Assembly: GCA_965222015.1 (NCBI GenBank)
Contig: CBDCTL010000024.1
Span: 2,006,521-2,070,520 of the forward strand
Source: JANQPX01 sp965222015
Lineage (GTDB): Bacteria; Pseudomonadota; Alphaproteobacteria; Geminicoccales; Geminicoccaceae
DNA length: 64,000 nucleotides
Direction of reading: 5' to 3'
The notes under the pieces are model-generated. The model was not told the DNA's origin. It worked only from the letters and a program-made list of their open reading frames with translations, and made no database searches. Shown here piece by piece: positions 53,820-62,606 of this stretch. Made by a program: the position numbers and the translations under genes. Each line of letters starts with the position of its first letter. Position 1 is the first letter of the stretch.

Positions 53820-55430
53820 CTAGCGGGCGGTCGCCGACCGCCGGATGATGTCGGCCAGCTTCTCGCCGATCATGATGCAGGCGGCGTTGGTGTTGCCGGA
53901 GACCACGGTCGGCATGATCGAGGCGTCGGCGACGCGAAGGCCCTCGAGGCCGCGGACCCTAAGGCTCGCGTCGACCACCGCCATGGCATTGCCCTCCGGG
54001 CCCATCATGCAGGTGCAGGAGGGGTGGAAGATGGTGCCGCCGCGCTTGCGCGCATAGGCGAGGAATTCCTCGTCGGTGGTCACCTCGGGGCCGGGCTCCA
54101 GTTCCTCCGCGATCAGCGGCCGCATCGCCTCGGTCTCGGCGAGGCGGCGCGCGAGCCTCAACCCGTCGACCATGCACTGGCGGTCGGTCTCGGTCGCGAG
54201 ATAGTTGGCGTGGATCTTCGGATGATCCGCGGGATCGCGCGACGCGATCATCACGCTGCCCCGGCTTTCCGGACGAAGCTGGCAGACGGATGCGGTGAAG
54301 CCGGAAAAATCGTGCAGAGGCTCGCCCGGCTTGTCGGCGCTGAACAGGATCAGGTGGAACTGCACGTCGGGCGTGGCGAGCTCCGGCCGGGTCCTGGCGA
54401 AGATGCCGCCCTGTCCCGCCCCGATGGTGAGCGGCCCGGTGCGCCGGACCAGCCATTCCAGCCCCATCAGGATTTTTTGGAACGGACTCTTGACCCGGTC
54501 ATTGAGCGTGATCGGCTTGGTGCAGCGATAGAGCGAGCGCGCCTGAAAATGGTCCTGGAGATTGGCGCCGACGCCTTTCAGCTCGTGGACGACCTTGATG
54601 TCGAGGTCGCGGAGATGATCGCCCGGGCCGACGCCCGAGAGCTGGAGGATCTGCGGCGAGCCGATCGCGCCCGCGGACAGGATGACCTCGCCCTCGACGT
54701 CGGCGCGCTTCAGGTCGCCATGGGACCAGTACATGACGCCGGTCGCGCGCTTGTCCTCGATTACGATCCGGGACACCAGCGCGTCCGTGACCACGTTCAG
54801 ATTGGGGCGGTATTTGATCGGGTGCAGATAGGCGACCGCGCTGGAGCAGCGCAAGCCGTTCTTCGTGGTGAGCTGGAAATAGCCCACGCCCTCCTGCTCC
54901 TCGCCGTTGAAATCGGCGGTGCGCGGGATGCCGACCTCGTCGCAGGCGTTGACATAGGCCTCGACGATCTCGTGGGTCCGGTTCAGGTCGGACACGCCGA
55001 GCGGGCCGCCCTCGCCATGAAGTGCGCTGGCGCCGCGTTCCTGATCCTCGGCCTTCTTGAAGAAAGGGAGCACGTCCTCCCAGTCCCAGCCGGGATTGCC
55101 CATCTGCCGCCAGAGCTGGAAATCCTCGCGCTGGCCGCGGATGTAGACGAGGCCGTTGATCGCGCTCGAGCCGCCGAGCACGCGGCCGCGCGGCCAGGCG
55201 ATCCTGCGGCCGTCCAGTGCCGGCTCCGGCTCGGTCTCGTAGCCCCAGTTCAGCTTCTCGTCGAAGATGGTGCGATAATAGCCGACCGGGATGTGCAGCC
55301 AGGGGTTCCGGTCCCGGCCGCCGGCTTCCAGGAGAAGCACGCGATGGGACGGGTCCTCGGTCAGCCGGTTCGCGAGCGCGCAACCGGCGGAACCGGCGCC
55401 GATCACGATGAAGTCGTATCTTTCCGCCAT
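53820..55430 (-). CDS. GMC family oxidoreductase (choline dehydrogenase-like)
   Basis: A 536-residue FAD-dependent alcohol dehydrogenase/oxidase. The FAD motif GAGSAG is at 11-16, followed by VLLLEAGGRDRNPW. GMC signature 1 lies in GRVLGGSSAINGLVYIRG, and signature 2 in GAIGSPQILQLSGVG. The catalytic His is in TIFHPSCTCMMG and the second active-site residue is the Asn of VSGNTNAACIMIGEK. The start is MAERYDFIVIG; 13 codons upstream another Met is in frame. Its substrate could be choline or another primary alcohol. No betaine aldehyde dehydrogenase lies nearby, so I give no gene symbol. Confidence 0.93.
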   Translation of the reverse strand: MAERYDFIVIGAGSAGCALANRLTEDPSHRVLLLEAGGRDRNPWLHIPVGYYRTIFDEKLNWGYETEPEPALDGRRIAWPRGRVLGGSSAINGLVYIRGQREDFQLWRQMGNPGWDWEDVLPFFKKAEDQERGASALHGEGGPLGVSDLNRTHEIVEAYVNACDEVGIPRTADFNGEEQEGVGYFQLTTKNGLRCSSAVAYLHPIKYRPNLNVVTDALVSRIVIEDKRATGVMYWSHGDLKRADVEGEVILSAGAIGSPQILQLSGVGPGDHLRDLDIKVVHELKGVGANLQDHFQARSLYRCTKPITLNDRVKSPFQKILMGLEWLVRRTGPLTIGAGQGGIFARTRPELATPDVQFHLILFSADKPGEPLHDFSGFTASVCQLRPESRGSVMIASRDPADHPKIHANYLATETDRQCMVDGLRLARRLAETEAMRPLIAEELEPGPEVTTDEEFLAYARKRGGTIFHPSCTCMMGPEGNAMAVVDASLRVRGLEGLRVADASIMPTVVSGNTNAACIMIGEKLADIIRRSATAR

Positions 55431-55668
55431 CGAAACGGCATCTCTCCAAACCGTGACGGCCGGCGGCATTCCCGTTTCACCATCGAAAAGCCGGCCGAGT
55501 GCGCAGCGCCTCTACCCGCGACGCCCCTTATGTCCACTCATCCGCCCCGACTTTCTGCATAGCCGATATTGACGGGCTTTGTCAGGAAAATCGGCGATCG
55601 GTCGGGGATGGCGATGGCCTTTCTTCATCGCTTGCAACCGCGACGATAACGGCGCATATATCACGCTC

Positions 55669-56625
55669 ATGGCTGTCCGTGAGCTTCCCAACGCCTTTTC
55701 CAAACGCCATCTGCTCGGCATCGAAGGGCTGTCGCCGCTCGAGATTCAGCTGTTGCTGGACCGCGCCGACGAGTTCGTCGGCCACGGCCGGCAGATCGTG
55801 AAGAAGCTCGATCGCATGCGCGGGCTCACCCAGATCAACCTGTTTTTCGAAAGCTCGACCCGGACGCGCACATCGTTCGAGCTCGCCGGCAAGCGGCTCG
55901 GCGCCGATGTCGTCAACATGTCGATCGGCAGCTCGTCGATCAAGAAGGGCGAGACCCTGATCGACACGGCGATGACCCTGAACGCCATGCACCCGGACGT
56001 GCTGGTCGCCCGCCACCATGACAGCGGTGCCGTGGCGCTGCTCGCCCGTCACGTCAACTGCGCGGTGATCAACGCTGGCGACGGCAGCCACGAGCACCCG
56101 ACCCAAGCCCTCCTGGACGCGCTGACCATCCGCCGTCGCCGCGGCCGCATCGAGGGCCTGCTGGTGGCGATCTGCGGCGACATTCTGCACAGCCGGGTCG
56201 CGCGCTCCAACATCCTGCTCCTGACCGCGATGGGGGCGAGGATCCGCGTGGTCGCGCCGAAAACGCTGCTGCCCGCGGCGATCGACGGCTATGGCGTCGA
56301 GGTCTGCACCGACATGGAGACCGGCCTCGCCGATGCCGACATCGTCATGATGCTGCGTCTCCAGACAGAGCGGATGCAGGGCAGTTTCGTGCCGTCGGTA
56401 CGCGAATATTTCCACCTGTTCGGCCTGACTTACGAAAAGCTGGGCAGGGCGAAGCCCGACGCGCTGATCATGCATCCCGGACCGATGAATCGCGGCGTCG
56501 AGATCGACGGCACGGTCGCCGACGACATCGACCGGAGCGCCATTCTCGATCAGGTCGAGCTCGGCGTCGCCGTGCGCATGGCCTGTCTCGACACCCTGAC
56601 CCGGAACCTGAAAGCGGCGGCATGA
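55669..56625 (+). CDS. pyrB: Aspartate carbamoyltransferase catalytic subunit
   Basis: Makes carbamoyl aspartate in pyrimidine synthesis. The 318-residue protein has the carbamoyl-phosphate motif FFESSTRTRTSFELAGKRLG, the SSSIKKGETLIDT loop whose Ser and Lys reach into the neighbouring active site, and DGSHEHPTQALLDALTI. The C-terminal aspartate-binding part is complete. The start is MAVRELPN; the 30-residue longer frame is leader. Its stop overlaps the pyrC-like start by four bases (ATGA). The pair is probably one complex, as in other pyrBC operons. Confidence 0.95.
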   Translation: MAVRELPNAFSKRHLLGIEGLSPLEIQLLLDRADEFVGHGRQIVKKLDRMRGLTQINLFFESSTRTRTSFELAGKRLGADVVNMSIGSSSIKKGETLIDTAMTLNAMHPDVLVARHHDSGAVALLARHVNCAVINAGDGSHEHPTQALLDALTIRRRRGRIEGLLVAICGDILHSRVARSNILLLTAMGARIRVVAPKTLLPAAIDGYGVEVCTDMETGLADADIVMMLRLQTERMQGSFVPSVREYFHLFGLTYEKLGRAKPDALIMHPGPMNRGVEIDGTVADDIDRSAILDQVELGVAVRMACLDTLTRNLKAAA

Positions 56626-57926
56626 GCGCATTGGTCCTGATCAAGCAGGCGCGGCTGCTCGACCCTGCGGAACGACTGGATCAGGTCGGCGACCTGCTGA
56701 TCGCGGGTGGCAAGATCGCGGGCTTTGGCCAGCATCTCTCGATCGACGGCGCCAGCATCGACGCCGAGATCATCGACGCCGAAGGACTCTGCCTGTCGCC
56801 CGGACTCGTGGACATGCGCGTGCTGTTCGGCGAGCCGGGCGCCGAGCACAAGGAGACCTTCGAGAGCGGCACGCTCGCGGCCGCGGCCGGCGGTGTCACC
56901 AGCCTCGCCTGCCTGCCCAATACCGAACCCGCGATCGACGACCCGGCGATGGTCGAGTTCATTGCCCGTCGTGCGCGAAAACAAAAGCGGGTCAAGGTCC
57001 ACCCCTACGGCGCGGTGACCAAGCGCTGCGCGGGCGAGCAGCTCGCCGAAATGGCGCTGTTGAAGCAGGCGGGCGCGGTCGGCTTCACCGACGGCCATCG
57101 GCCGATCGCCGACAGCCTGGTGATGCGCCGCGCGATGGCCTATGCGAGCGCGCTCGACGGCCGCATCATCCAGTATCCGGAGGATCCGTCGCTCACCGGG
57201 AACGGCCTGATGAACGAGGGCGAGATCGCCACCCGTCTCGGCCTCGCCGGCATTCCCTACGAAGCCGAGGTCATCATGGTCGAGCGCGACATTCGCCTCG
57301 CCGAGGCGACCGGCTGCGCGCTGCATCTCGGACCGGTCTCGACCGCCGCGGCGGTGGACGCGATCCGAAGCGCCAAGGCCAGGGGCCTCGCGATCACCGC
57401 CGATGCGACCCCGGCCCACCTGACCCTGAACGAGCTCTCGGTGGAGGGCTATCGCACCTTCGCCAAGCTCAAGCCGCCGCTGCGCCGGGAGAGCGATCGG
57501 GCGGCGCTGGTCGAAGGGCTGGTCGACGGCACGATCGATGCAATCGCGAGCGACCACTGCCCGCAGGACCAGGATTCCAAACGCCTGCCGTTTGCCCAGG
57601 CCGAGTTCGGCGTGGTTGGCCTGGAAACGCTGCTGCCGGTGGCGCTCAGCCTGGTCCACGACGGCACGCTCGCGCTGCTCGACCTCCTCGACAAGCTGAC
57701 CCGGGCGCCCGCCGACATCCTCGGGCTGGACGCCGGCCGGCTGAAGAAAGGTGCGCCCGCGGACATCATCCTGTTCGACCCCGAAACCCCCTGGCGGATC
57801 GAGCCCGGTGATCTGGTCAGCCTCTCCAAGAACACGCCCTTCGAAGGCCGGCTGACCCAGGGCAAGGTCGTCCGCACCATCGTCGACGGTCGCACCATCT
57901 TCGACGGCAAAGCCCGGATGGCTTGA
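56622..57926 (+). CDS. pyrC: Dihydroorotase-like protein (PyrC-type; metal ligands missing)
   Basis: A 434-residue amidohydrolase-fold protein with the overall pattern of dihydroorotases (ending in the ADIILFDPETPWRIEP region). Several metal ligands are missing: the HxH motif is DMRVLFG, and the usual HAED is QYPEDPS. DAIASDHCP, with the fourth Asp, remains. Such non-catalytic PyrC' partners are known in pseudomonads, where they hold aspartate carbamoyltransferase in an active complex. A distinct group active in alphaproteobacteria also shows DMR-type sequences, so activity cannot be excluded. The coupling to pyrB (4-bp overlap) fits a complex with it. Confidence 0.88.
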   Translation: MSALVLIKQARLLDPAERLDQVGDLLIAGGKIAGFGQHLSIDGASIDAEIIDAEGLCLSPGLVDMRVLFGEPGAEHKETFESGTLAAAAGGVTSLACLPNTEPAIDDPAMVEFIARRARKQKRVKVHPYGAVTKRCAGEQLAEMALLKQAGAVGFTDGHRPIADSLVMRRAMAYASALDGRIIQYPEDPSLTGNGLMNEGEIATRLGLAGIPYEAEVIMVERDIRLAEATGCALHLGPVSTAAAVDAIRSAKARGLAITADATPAHLTLNELSVEGYRTFAKLKPPLRRESDRAALVEGLVDGTIDAIASDHCPQDQDSKRLPFAQAEFGVVGLETLLPVALSLVHDGTLALLDLLDKLTRAPADILGLDAGRLKKGAPADIILFDPETPWRIEPGDLVSLSKNTPFEGRLTQGKVVRTIVDGRTIFDGKARMA

Positions 57927-57956
57927 ACGACGGCGCGCTGCCGTTCAAGCCATCCG
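57915..57956. repeat. 15-bp hairpin over the pyrC stop codon
   Basis: CGGATGGCTTGAACG and its exact complement CGTTCAAGCCATCCG enclose a 12-base loop. The stop codon TGA of pyrC is inside the left arm. No T-run follows, so it is not a typical terminator; it may stabilise the pyrBC message or act bidirectionally. The plsY gene starts 88 bp further on. Confidence 0.7.
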
Positions 57957-58043
57957 CGAGATTCCGGCTTTCGGCGTTCTGGTCCGGCCGCGGTCGTGCT
58001 ATGCAGAAGCGGCGCGTTCGACGACTCATGGTGAACCGAACTC

Positions 58044-58706
58044 ATGATCGATCCCCTCGGCGGTCCCGCCTACTGGTGGCCCTATGGCCTCTGCTTTCTG
58101 ATCGCCTATCTCATCGGCTCGATCCCCTTCGGTCTGATTCTGACCCGCTTAACCGGCGCCGGCGATCTGCGCGCCATCGGCTCCGGCAATATCGGCGCCA
58201 CCAACGTACTGCGCACCGGACGGAAGGGGCTGGCGCTGGCGACGCTCGCGCTCGACGCGGCCAAGGGCGCGCTTCCGGTCTGGATCGCGGGCAGCCTGTT
58301 CGGCCCGGACATGGCCGTGGTCGCCGGGCTCGGCGCCGTGGTCGGACATTGCTTTCCGGTCTGGCTCAAATTTGCCGGCGGCAAGGGCGTGGCCACGGCC
58401 GCAGGCGTCGTCCTGACCCTGACGCCGCTCGCCGGTCTCCTGGCGCTCTTCGTTTTCATCGCCGTCGTCACGCTCACCCGCTACGTCTCGCTGAGCTCGA
58501 TCCTCGCCGCCTTCGCGGCCGTACCCTTCGCTTATCTCCTGGGCCGTGTGCAGGCGGCCGAGCTCTACCTCCTGATCACGCTGATCATCGTGATCAAGCA
58601 CCAAGCCAATATCCGCCGGTTGATCGCTGGCAACGAATCCAGGGTCTCCTTTTCCAAGTCGGACGCCACCAAGCCGGCGCAAGCCGACGAAAGCCAGTCT
58701 AGATAA
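58044..58706 (+). CDS. plsY: Glycerol-3-phosphate acyltransferase PlsY
   Basis: A 220-residue membrane protein with five or six spans that transfers an acyl group from acyl phosphate to glycerol 3-phosphate, the first step of phospholipid synthesis. Motif 1 (GSIPFGLILTRL), motif 2 (RAIGSGNIGATNVLR) and motif 3 (GHCFPVWLKFAGGKGVAT) are all present. The C-terminal 25 residues are polar and variable. It follows the pyr genes and precedes dprA, an order that is common in alphaproteobacteria. Confidence 0.95.
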   Translation: MIDPLGGPAYWWPYGLCFLIAYLIGSIPFGLILTRLTGAGDLRAIGSGNIGATNVLRTGRKGLALATLALDAAKGALPVWIAGSLFGPDMAVVAGLGAVVGHCFPVWLKFAGGKGVATAAGVVLTLTPLAGLLALFVFIAVVTLTRYVSLSSILAAFAAVPFAYLLGRVQAAELYLLITLIIVIKHQANIRRLIAGNESRVSFSKSDATKPAQADESQSR

Positions 58707-58751
58707 CAACCATTAATTGAATGTTAACGCTCACTCTGCCAATTTATCCAC

Positions 58752-59918
58752 ATGGCAGATTCCTTGACCCTGACCGAACGTCTGGACTGGCTGCAGCTCG
58801 CGCGCTCCGAAGGCGTCGGGCCCAAGACCTTCTATCGCCTGATGCACCGCTTCGGCAGCGCCAGGCGCGCCTTCGAGGCGCTGCCCGGCGTGTCGGCGGA
58901 GACCGACGGACGCGAGCGGCGGCGCTGCCGGCGGGACGAGGCGGAGGCCGAGCTGGACGGCCTCGAAGCGCTCGGTGCTCGCCTGATCGCCCATGGCGAG
59001 CACGCCTATCCGGCGCTGCTCGGCCAGATCCACGACCCGCCGCCGGTCATCTCGGTCCGTGGTGACCTGGATGCGCTGGGCGGCGTCACTGTCGCGATCG
59101 TCGGCGCGCGCAACGCCAGCGCCAACGGCCGCGTGCTCGCAGGCAGGTTCGCGAAGGAGCTGGCGGGGGGCGGGTTCCCGGTGATCTCCGGCCTCGCCCG
59201 CGGCATCGACACGTCCGCCCATGAGGGGGCTCTCGAAGCCGGCGGCCGGACCGTCGCGGTAATCGCGTCAGGCGTCGACATCGCCTATCCCGCCGACAAT
59301 GCAGCGCTCATGGAACGGATCGCCGAAACCGGCGCCGTCGTCTCCGAACGTCCGCTCGCGAGCGCACCGCAGGCGCGCCATTTTCCGCGCCGCAACCGCC
59401 TGATCTCCGGCCTCTCGAAGGGTGTGGTGGTGGTCGAGGCGGCGCCGAAATCGGGCTCGCTGATCACCGCCCGCTTCGCGCTCGAACAGAACAGGGAGGT
59501 CATGGCGGTTCCCGGAAGCCCGCTCGATCCGCGCCATCGCGGCACCAACCAGCTGCTGCGCGACGGTGCTGCGCTGGTGGAGACGGCCGAAGACATCGTC
59601 CAGGCGATGGACGGCCTCGCGTCGACGCCACGGCCCCGAAGGCCGGCCGAAACCCTGGCGCCGGCGCCGTCCGCACGCGCCGCCCCCGAACCCTCGCCGG
59701 AACGGATCGACAGGGCCGATCCACCCTCGCCGAGCCCGGCCGGCACACTGCTGGAGACGGTCTGCGAGCGCCTCGGAACCGAGCCACTGCTGGTTGACGA
59801 ACTGATCCGTCAGTGCCATGCAGGCAGCGCTGAAATGCAGCACGCTCTCTTCGAGCTGGAACTCGAAGGCCGCATCCAGCGCCATCCGGGCAACCGGGTA
59901 TCGCTTGCATCTTCGTGA
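58752..59918 (+). CDS. dprA: DNA-processing protein DprA
   Basis: A 388-residue protein that loads RecA on incoming single-stranded DNA during transformation. It has the extended Rossmann core: VAIVGARNASANGRVLAGRF, ISGLARGIDTSAHEGALEAG, IASGVDIAYPADNAALMERI, and FPRRNRLISGLSKGVVVVEA with GSLITARFALEQNREVMAVPG. A Pro/Ala-rich linker leads to a C-terminal winged helix (about 325-385). The N-terminal 70 residues form the helical SAM-like part. Presence of dprA alone does not prove competence. The start ATG overlaps a CACATGGCAG context without a strong ribosome site. Confidence 0.94.
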   Translation: MADSLTLTERLDWLQLARSEGVGPKTFYRLMHRFGSARRAFEALPGVSAETDGRERRRCRRDEAEAELDGLEALGARLIAHGEHAYPALLGQIHDPPPVISVRGDLDALGGVTVAIVGARNASANGRVLAGRFAKELAGGGFPVISGLARGIDTSAHEGALEAGGRTVAVIASGVDIAYPADNAALMERIAETGAVVSERPLASAPQARHFPRRNRLISGLSKGVVVVEAAPKSGSLITARFALEQNREVMAVPGSPLDPRHRGTNQLLRDGAALVETAEDIVQAMDGLASTPRPRRPAETLAPAPSARAAPEPSPERIDRADPPSPSPAGTLLETVCERLGTEPLLVDELIRQCHAGSAEMQHALFELELEGRIQRHPGNRVSLASS

Positions 59919-60026
59919 TCCGAAGACATATGACAGTTGTTTGCATATCGGCCGGCGATCGGGGGATGCCCCGCATGCCGGACCGGCCATCGTCAAAGCC
60001 AACCAGGGCAGGATCGTCTTAGCCTC

Positions 60027-62606
60027 ATGGACGTCGTCGTCGTCGAATCTCCGACCAAAGCCAAGACCATCAACAAATATCTGGGTGCCGACTACAAGGT
60101 GCTCTCGAGCTACGGGCATGTGCGCGATCTGCCGGAAAAAGACGGCTCGGTGCTGCCCGACGAAGATTTCAGGATGATCTACGAGCCGCTCGCCGACAAG
60201 AAGCAGCGGATCGCCGACATCGCCAAAGCCATCAGGGAAGCCCGCCATCTCTACCTCGCCACCGACCCCGATCGCGAGGGCGAGGCGATCTCCTGGCATC
60301 TCCTGTCGGCGCTGAAGGAGCAGAACGCGATCAAGGACGTCGACGTCAAGCGCGTCGTCTTCCATGAGATCACCAAGAACGCCGTGCTCGAGGCGATGCG
60401 CAACCCGCGCGACCTGGACGAGGGGCTGATCGACGCCTATCAGGCCAGGCGGGCGCTCGACTATCTCGTCGGCTTCACGCTTTCGCCGGTGCTCTGGCGA
60501 AAGCTCCAGGGTTCGCGCTCGGCGGGGCGCGTGCAGTCGGTGGCGCTGCGCCTGATCTGCGAGCGCGAGACCGAGATCGAGGCCTTTGTTCCGCAGGAAT
60601 ACTGGAGCCTGATCACCGACTTCAAGACGCCGAAGGGCGACGCGTTCCAGGCGAGGCTCGCCCGGCTGGACGGCGACAAGCTCGACAAGTTCGGCATCGC
60701 CGACGAAGCCGCCGCCAAACGCGCCGTCGCCCTGATCGAGGCCGAGGACTTCAAGGTCCAGAGCATCGAGAAGAAGCAGGCGCAGCGCCATCCGTCGCCG
60801 CCTTTTTCGACCTCGACGCTGCAGCAGGAAGCGTCCCGCAAGCTTGGCTTCGGCGCGGATCGCACCATGCGCACGGCGCAAAAACTGTTCGAAGGCATCA
60901 AGCTGGACGGCGAGACCGTCGGCCTGATCACCTATATGCGCACCGACAGCGTCCAGCTTTCCTCGGACGCGCTGAATGCGTGCCGCGATCAGATCAGGAC
61001 GAGCTACGGCGCGCCCTTTCTTCCCGAAAAGCCAAGGACCTACAAGACCAAGACCAAGAACGCCCAGGAGGCTCATGAGGCGATCCGCCCGACCGACGTC
61101 GGGCGCACGCCCGATCAGATCGGGAGGTTCCTGGACGACGATCAGCGCCGGCTCTACGACCTCATCTGGAAACGCACGCTCGCGAGCCAGATGACCAGCG
61201 CCAAGCTCGACCGGGTGATCGCCGAGCTGAGCTCGTCGGACGAGAAGATCGGTTTTCGCGCGGTCGGCTCGACCATCACCTTTCCCGGCTTTCTCAAGAT
61301 CTATCAGGAAGGCCGGGACGATCCCGCCCAGGACGACGAGGACGGCGACGGTCTCCTGCCGCCCATGGCGCCGAACGATCCGCTGACCCGCGGCGAGATC
61401 AAGCCGGAGCAGCATTTCACCCAGCCGCCGCCCCGCTATTCCGAGGCCAGCCTGGTCAAGAAGCTGGAGGAGCTCGGCATCGGCAGGCCGTCCACCTATG
61501 CCAGCATCATCTCGGTCCTGCAGAACCGGAACTATGTCCGGCTTGAGAGCCGGCGCTTCATCCCGGAGGATCGGGGACGCCTGGTCACGGCCTTCCTCAC
61601 CGCCTTCTTCGATCAGTATGTGCAGCCGGACTTCACGGCGCTCCTCGAAGACCGTCTGGACGAGGTCGCGTCCGGCTCGCTCGCCTGGAAGGACGTGCTG
61701 CGCGACTTCTGGGATCCGTTCCATCACGTGGTCGGCGAGGTCCAGGAACGCAGGGTCGCCGAGGTCATCGACGCCCTGAACGACCTCCTGGCCGCCCGCC
61801 TGTTTCCGCCGCGGCCGGACGGTTCGGATCCGCGCATCTGCCAGCTCTGCAAGGAGGGCCAGCTCAGCCTGAAGCTCGGCCGCTACGGCGCGTTCGTCGG
61901 ATGCTCCAACTACCCCGACTGCCGCTACACCAGGAAGCTGGACGCCGATCCCAACGAGCCCGAGCCCGAGGAGCAGAAGGATCGGGTTATCGGCGTCGAT
62001 CCCGAAAACAAGGAAGAAGTGCTGCTGAAGCACGGACCTTACGGCCCCTATGTCCAGCGCGGTAACGGCGACGATCTGAAGCGCTCGTCGCTCGCCCCGA
62101 ACATGACGCCAGCCGACCTCACCCTCGAACAGGCGCTCGCCCTGCTTTCCTTGCCGCGCGAGATCGGCAAGCACCCCGAGACCGGCAAGCCGATCGAGGC
62201 CGGCATCAACCGCTACGGCCCCTTCATCAAGCATGACCGCTTTGTCCGCCTGGAACCGGACGACGACGTGCTCACCATCGGCATGAACCGCGCGATGGCC
62301 CTGATCGCGGAAGCCGCCACCAGGAAGGGGCGTCCGGCCCAGAAGGTGCTGAAGGAACTGGGCGAGCACCCCGACGACAAGAAGCCGGTGACCCTGCACG
62401 AGGGCCGTTTCGGCCCCTATGTCAAGCACGGCAAGATCAACGCCAGCCTGCCCAAGGGCGAGGACCCGGAAGGGCTGACCATGGAAACCGCGCTCGCCCT
62501 GCTCGAAGCCAAGGCCAAGAAGGGCGGCGGCAAGAAAACCACGAAACGCGCCGCCAAAAAGAAGCCAGAAAAGAAAACCGCGAAGGCGAAAGGCGCATCC
62601 TCCTGA
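60027..62606 (+). CDS. topA: DNA topoisomerase I
   Basis: Relaxes negative supercoils by cutting one strand. The 859-residue protein has the TOPRIM domain (VVVESPTKAKTINKYLG; LATDPDREGEAISWHL), the catalytic Tyr303 in GLITYMRTDSVQLS, and SAGRVQSVALRLICERE. The C-terminal side has one complete zinc-finger module (Cys residues in CQLCKEG and GCSNYPDCRYTRKL) and three topoisomerase C-terminal repeats of the GRYGPFIKHD kind, ending in a Lys-rich tail. The start is MDVVVVESP; the 30 codons upstream are leader. It is followed at once by the RNase R gene. Confidence 0.96.
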   Translation: MDVVVVESPTKAKTINKYLGADYKVLSSYGHVRDLPEKDGSVLPDEDFRMIYEPLADKKQRIADIAKAIREARHLYLATDPDREGEAISWHLLSALKEQNAIKDVDVKRVVFHEITKNAVLEAMRNPRDLDEGLIDAYQARRALDYLVGFTLSPVLWRKLQGSRSAGRVQSVALRLICERETEIEAFVPQEYWSLITDFKTPKGDAFQARLARLDGDKLDKFGIADEAAAKRAVALIEAEDFKVQSIEKKQAQRHPSPPFSTSTLQQEASRKLGFGADRTMRTAQKLFEGIKLDGETVGLITYMRTDSVQLSSDALNACRDQIRTSYGAPFLPEKPRTYKTKTKNAQEAHEAIRPTDVGRTPDQIGRFLDDDQRRLYDLIWKRTLASQMTSAKLDRVIAELSSSDEKIGFRAVGSTITFPGFLKIYQEGRDDPAQDDEDGDGLLPPMAPNDPLTRGEIKPEQHFTQPPPRYSEASLVKKLEELGIGRPSTYASIISVLQNRNYVRLESRRFIPEDRGRLVTAFLTAFFDQYVQPDFTALLEDRLDEVASGSLAWKDVLRDFWDPFHHVVGEVQERRVAEVIDALNDLLAARLFPPRPDGSDPRICQLCKEGQLSLKLGRYGAFVGCSNYPDCRYTRKLDADPNEPEPEEQKDRVIGVDPENKEEVLLKHGPYGPYVQRGNGDDLKRSSLAPNMTPADLTLEQALALLSLPREIGKHPETGKPIEAGINRYGPFIKHDRFVRLEPDDDVLTIGMNRAMALIAEAATRKGRPAQKVLKELGEHPDDKKPVTLHEGRFGPYVKHGKINASLPKGEDPEGLTMETALALLEAKAKKGGGKKTTKRAAKKKPEKKTAKAKGASS

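Noticed and set aside
53084..53848. 254-residue plus-strand open frame
   Set aside because: Mostly antisense to the CopD-like gene; the small frame at 53106-53342 is the better candidate there.
59268..62429. 1053-residue antisense open frame over dprA and topA
   Set aside because: Shadow of two well-recognised genes; no domain of its own.
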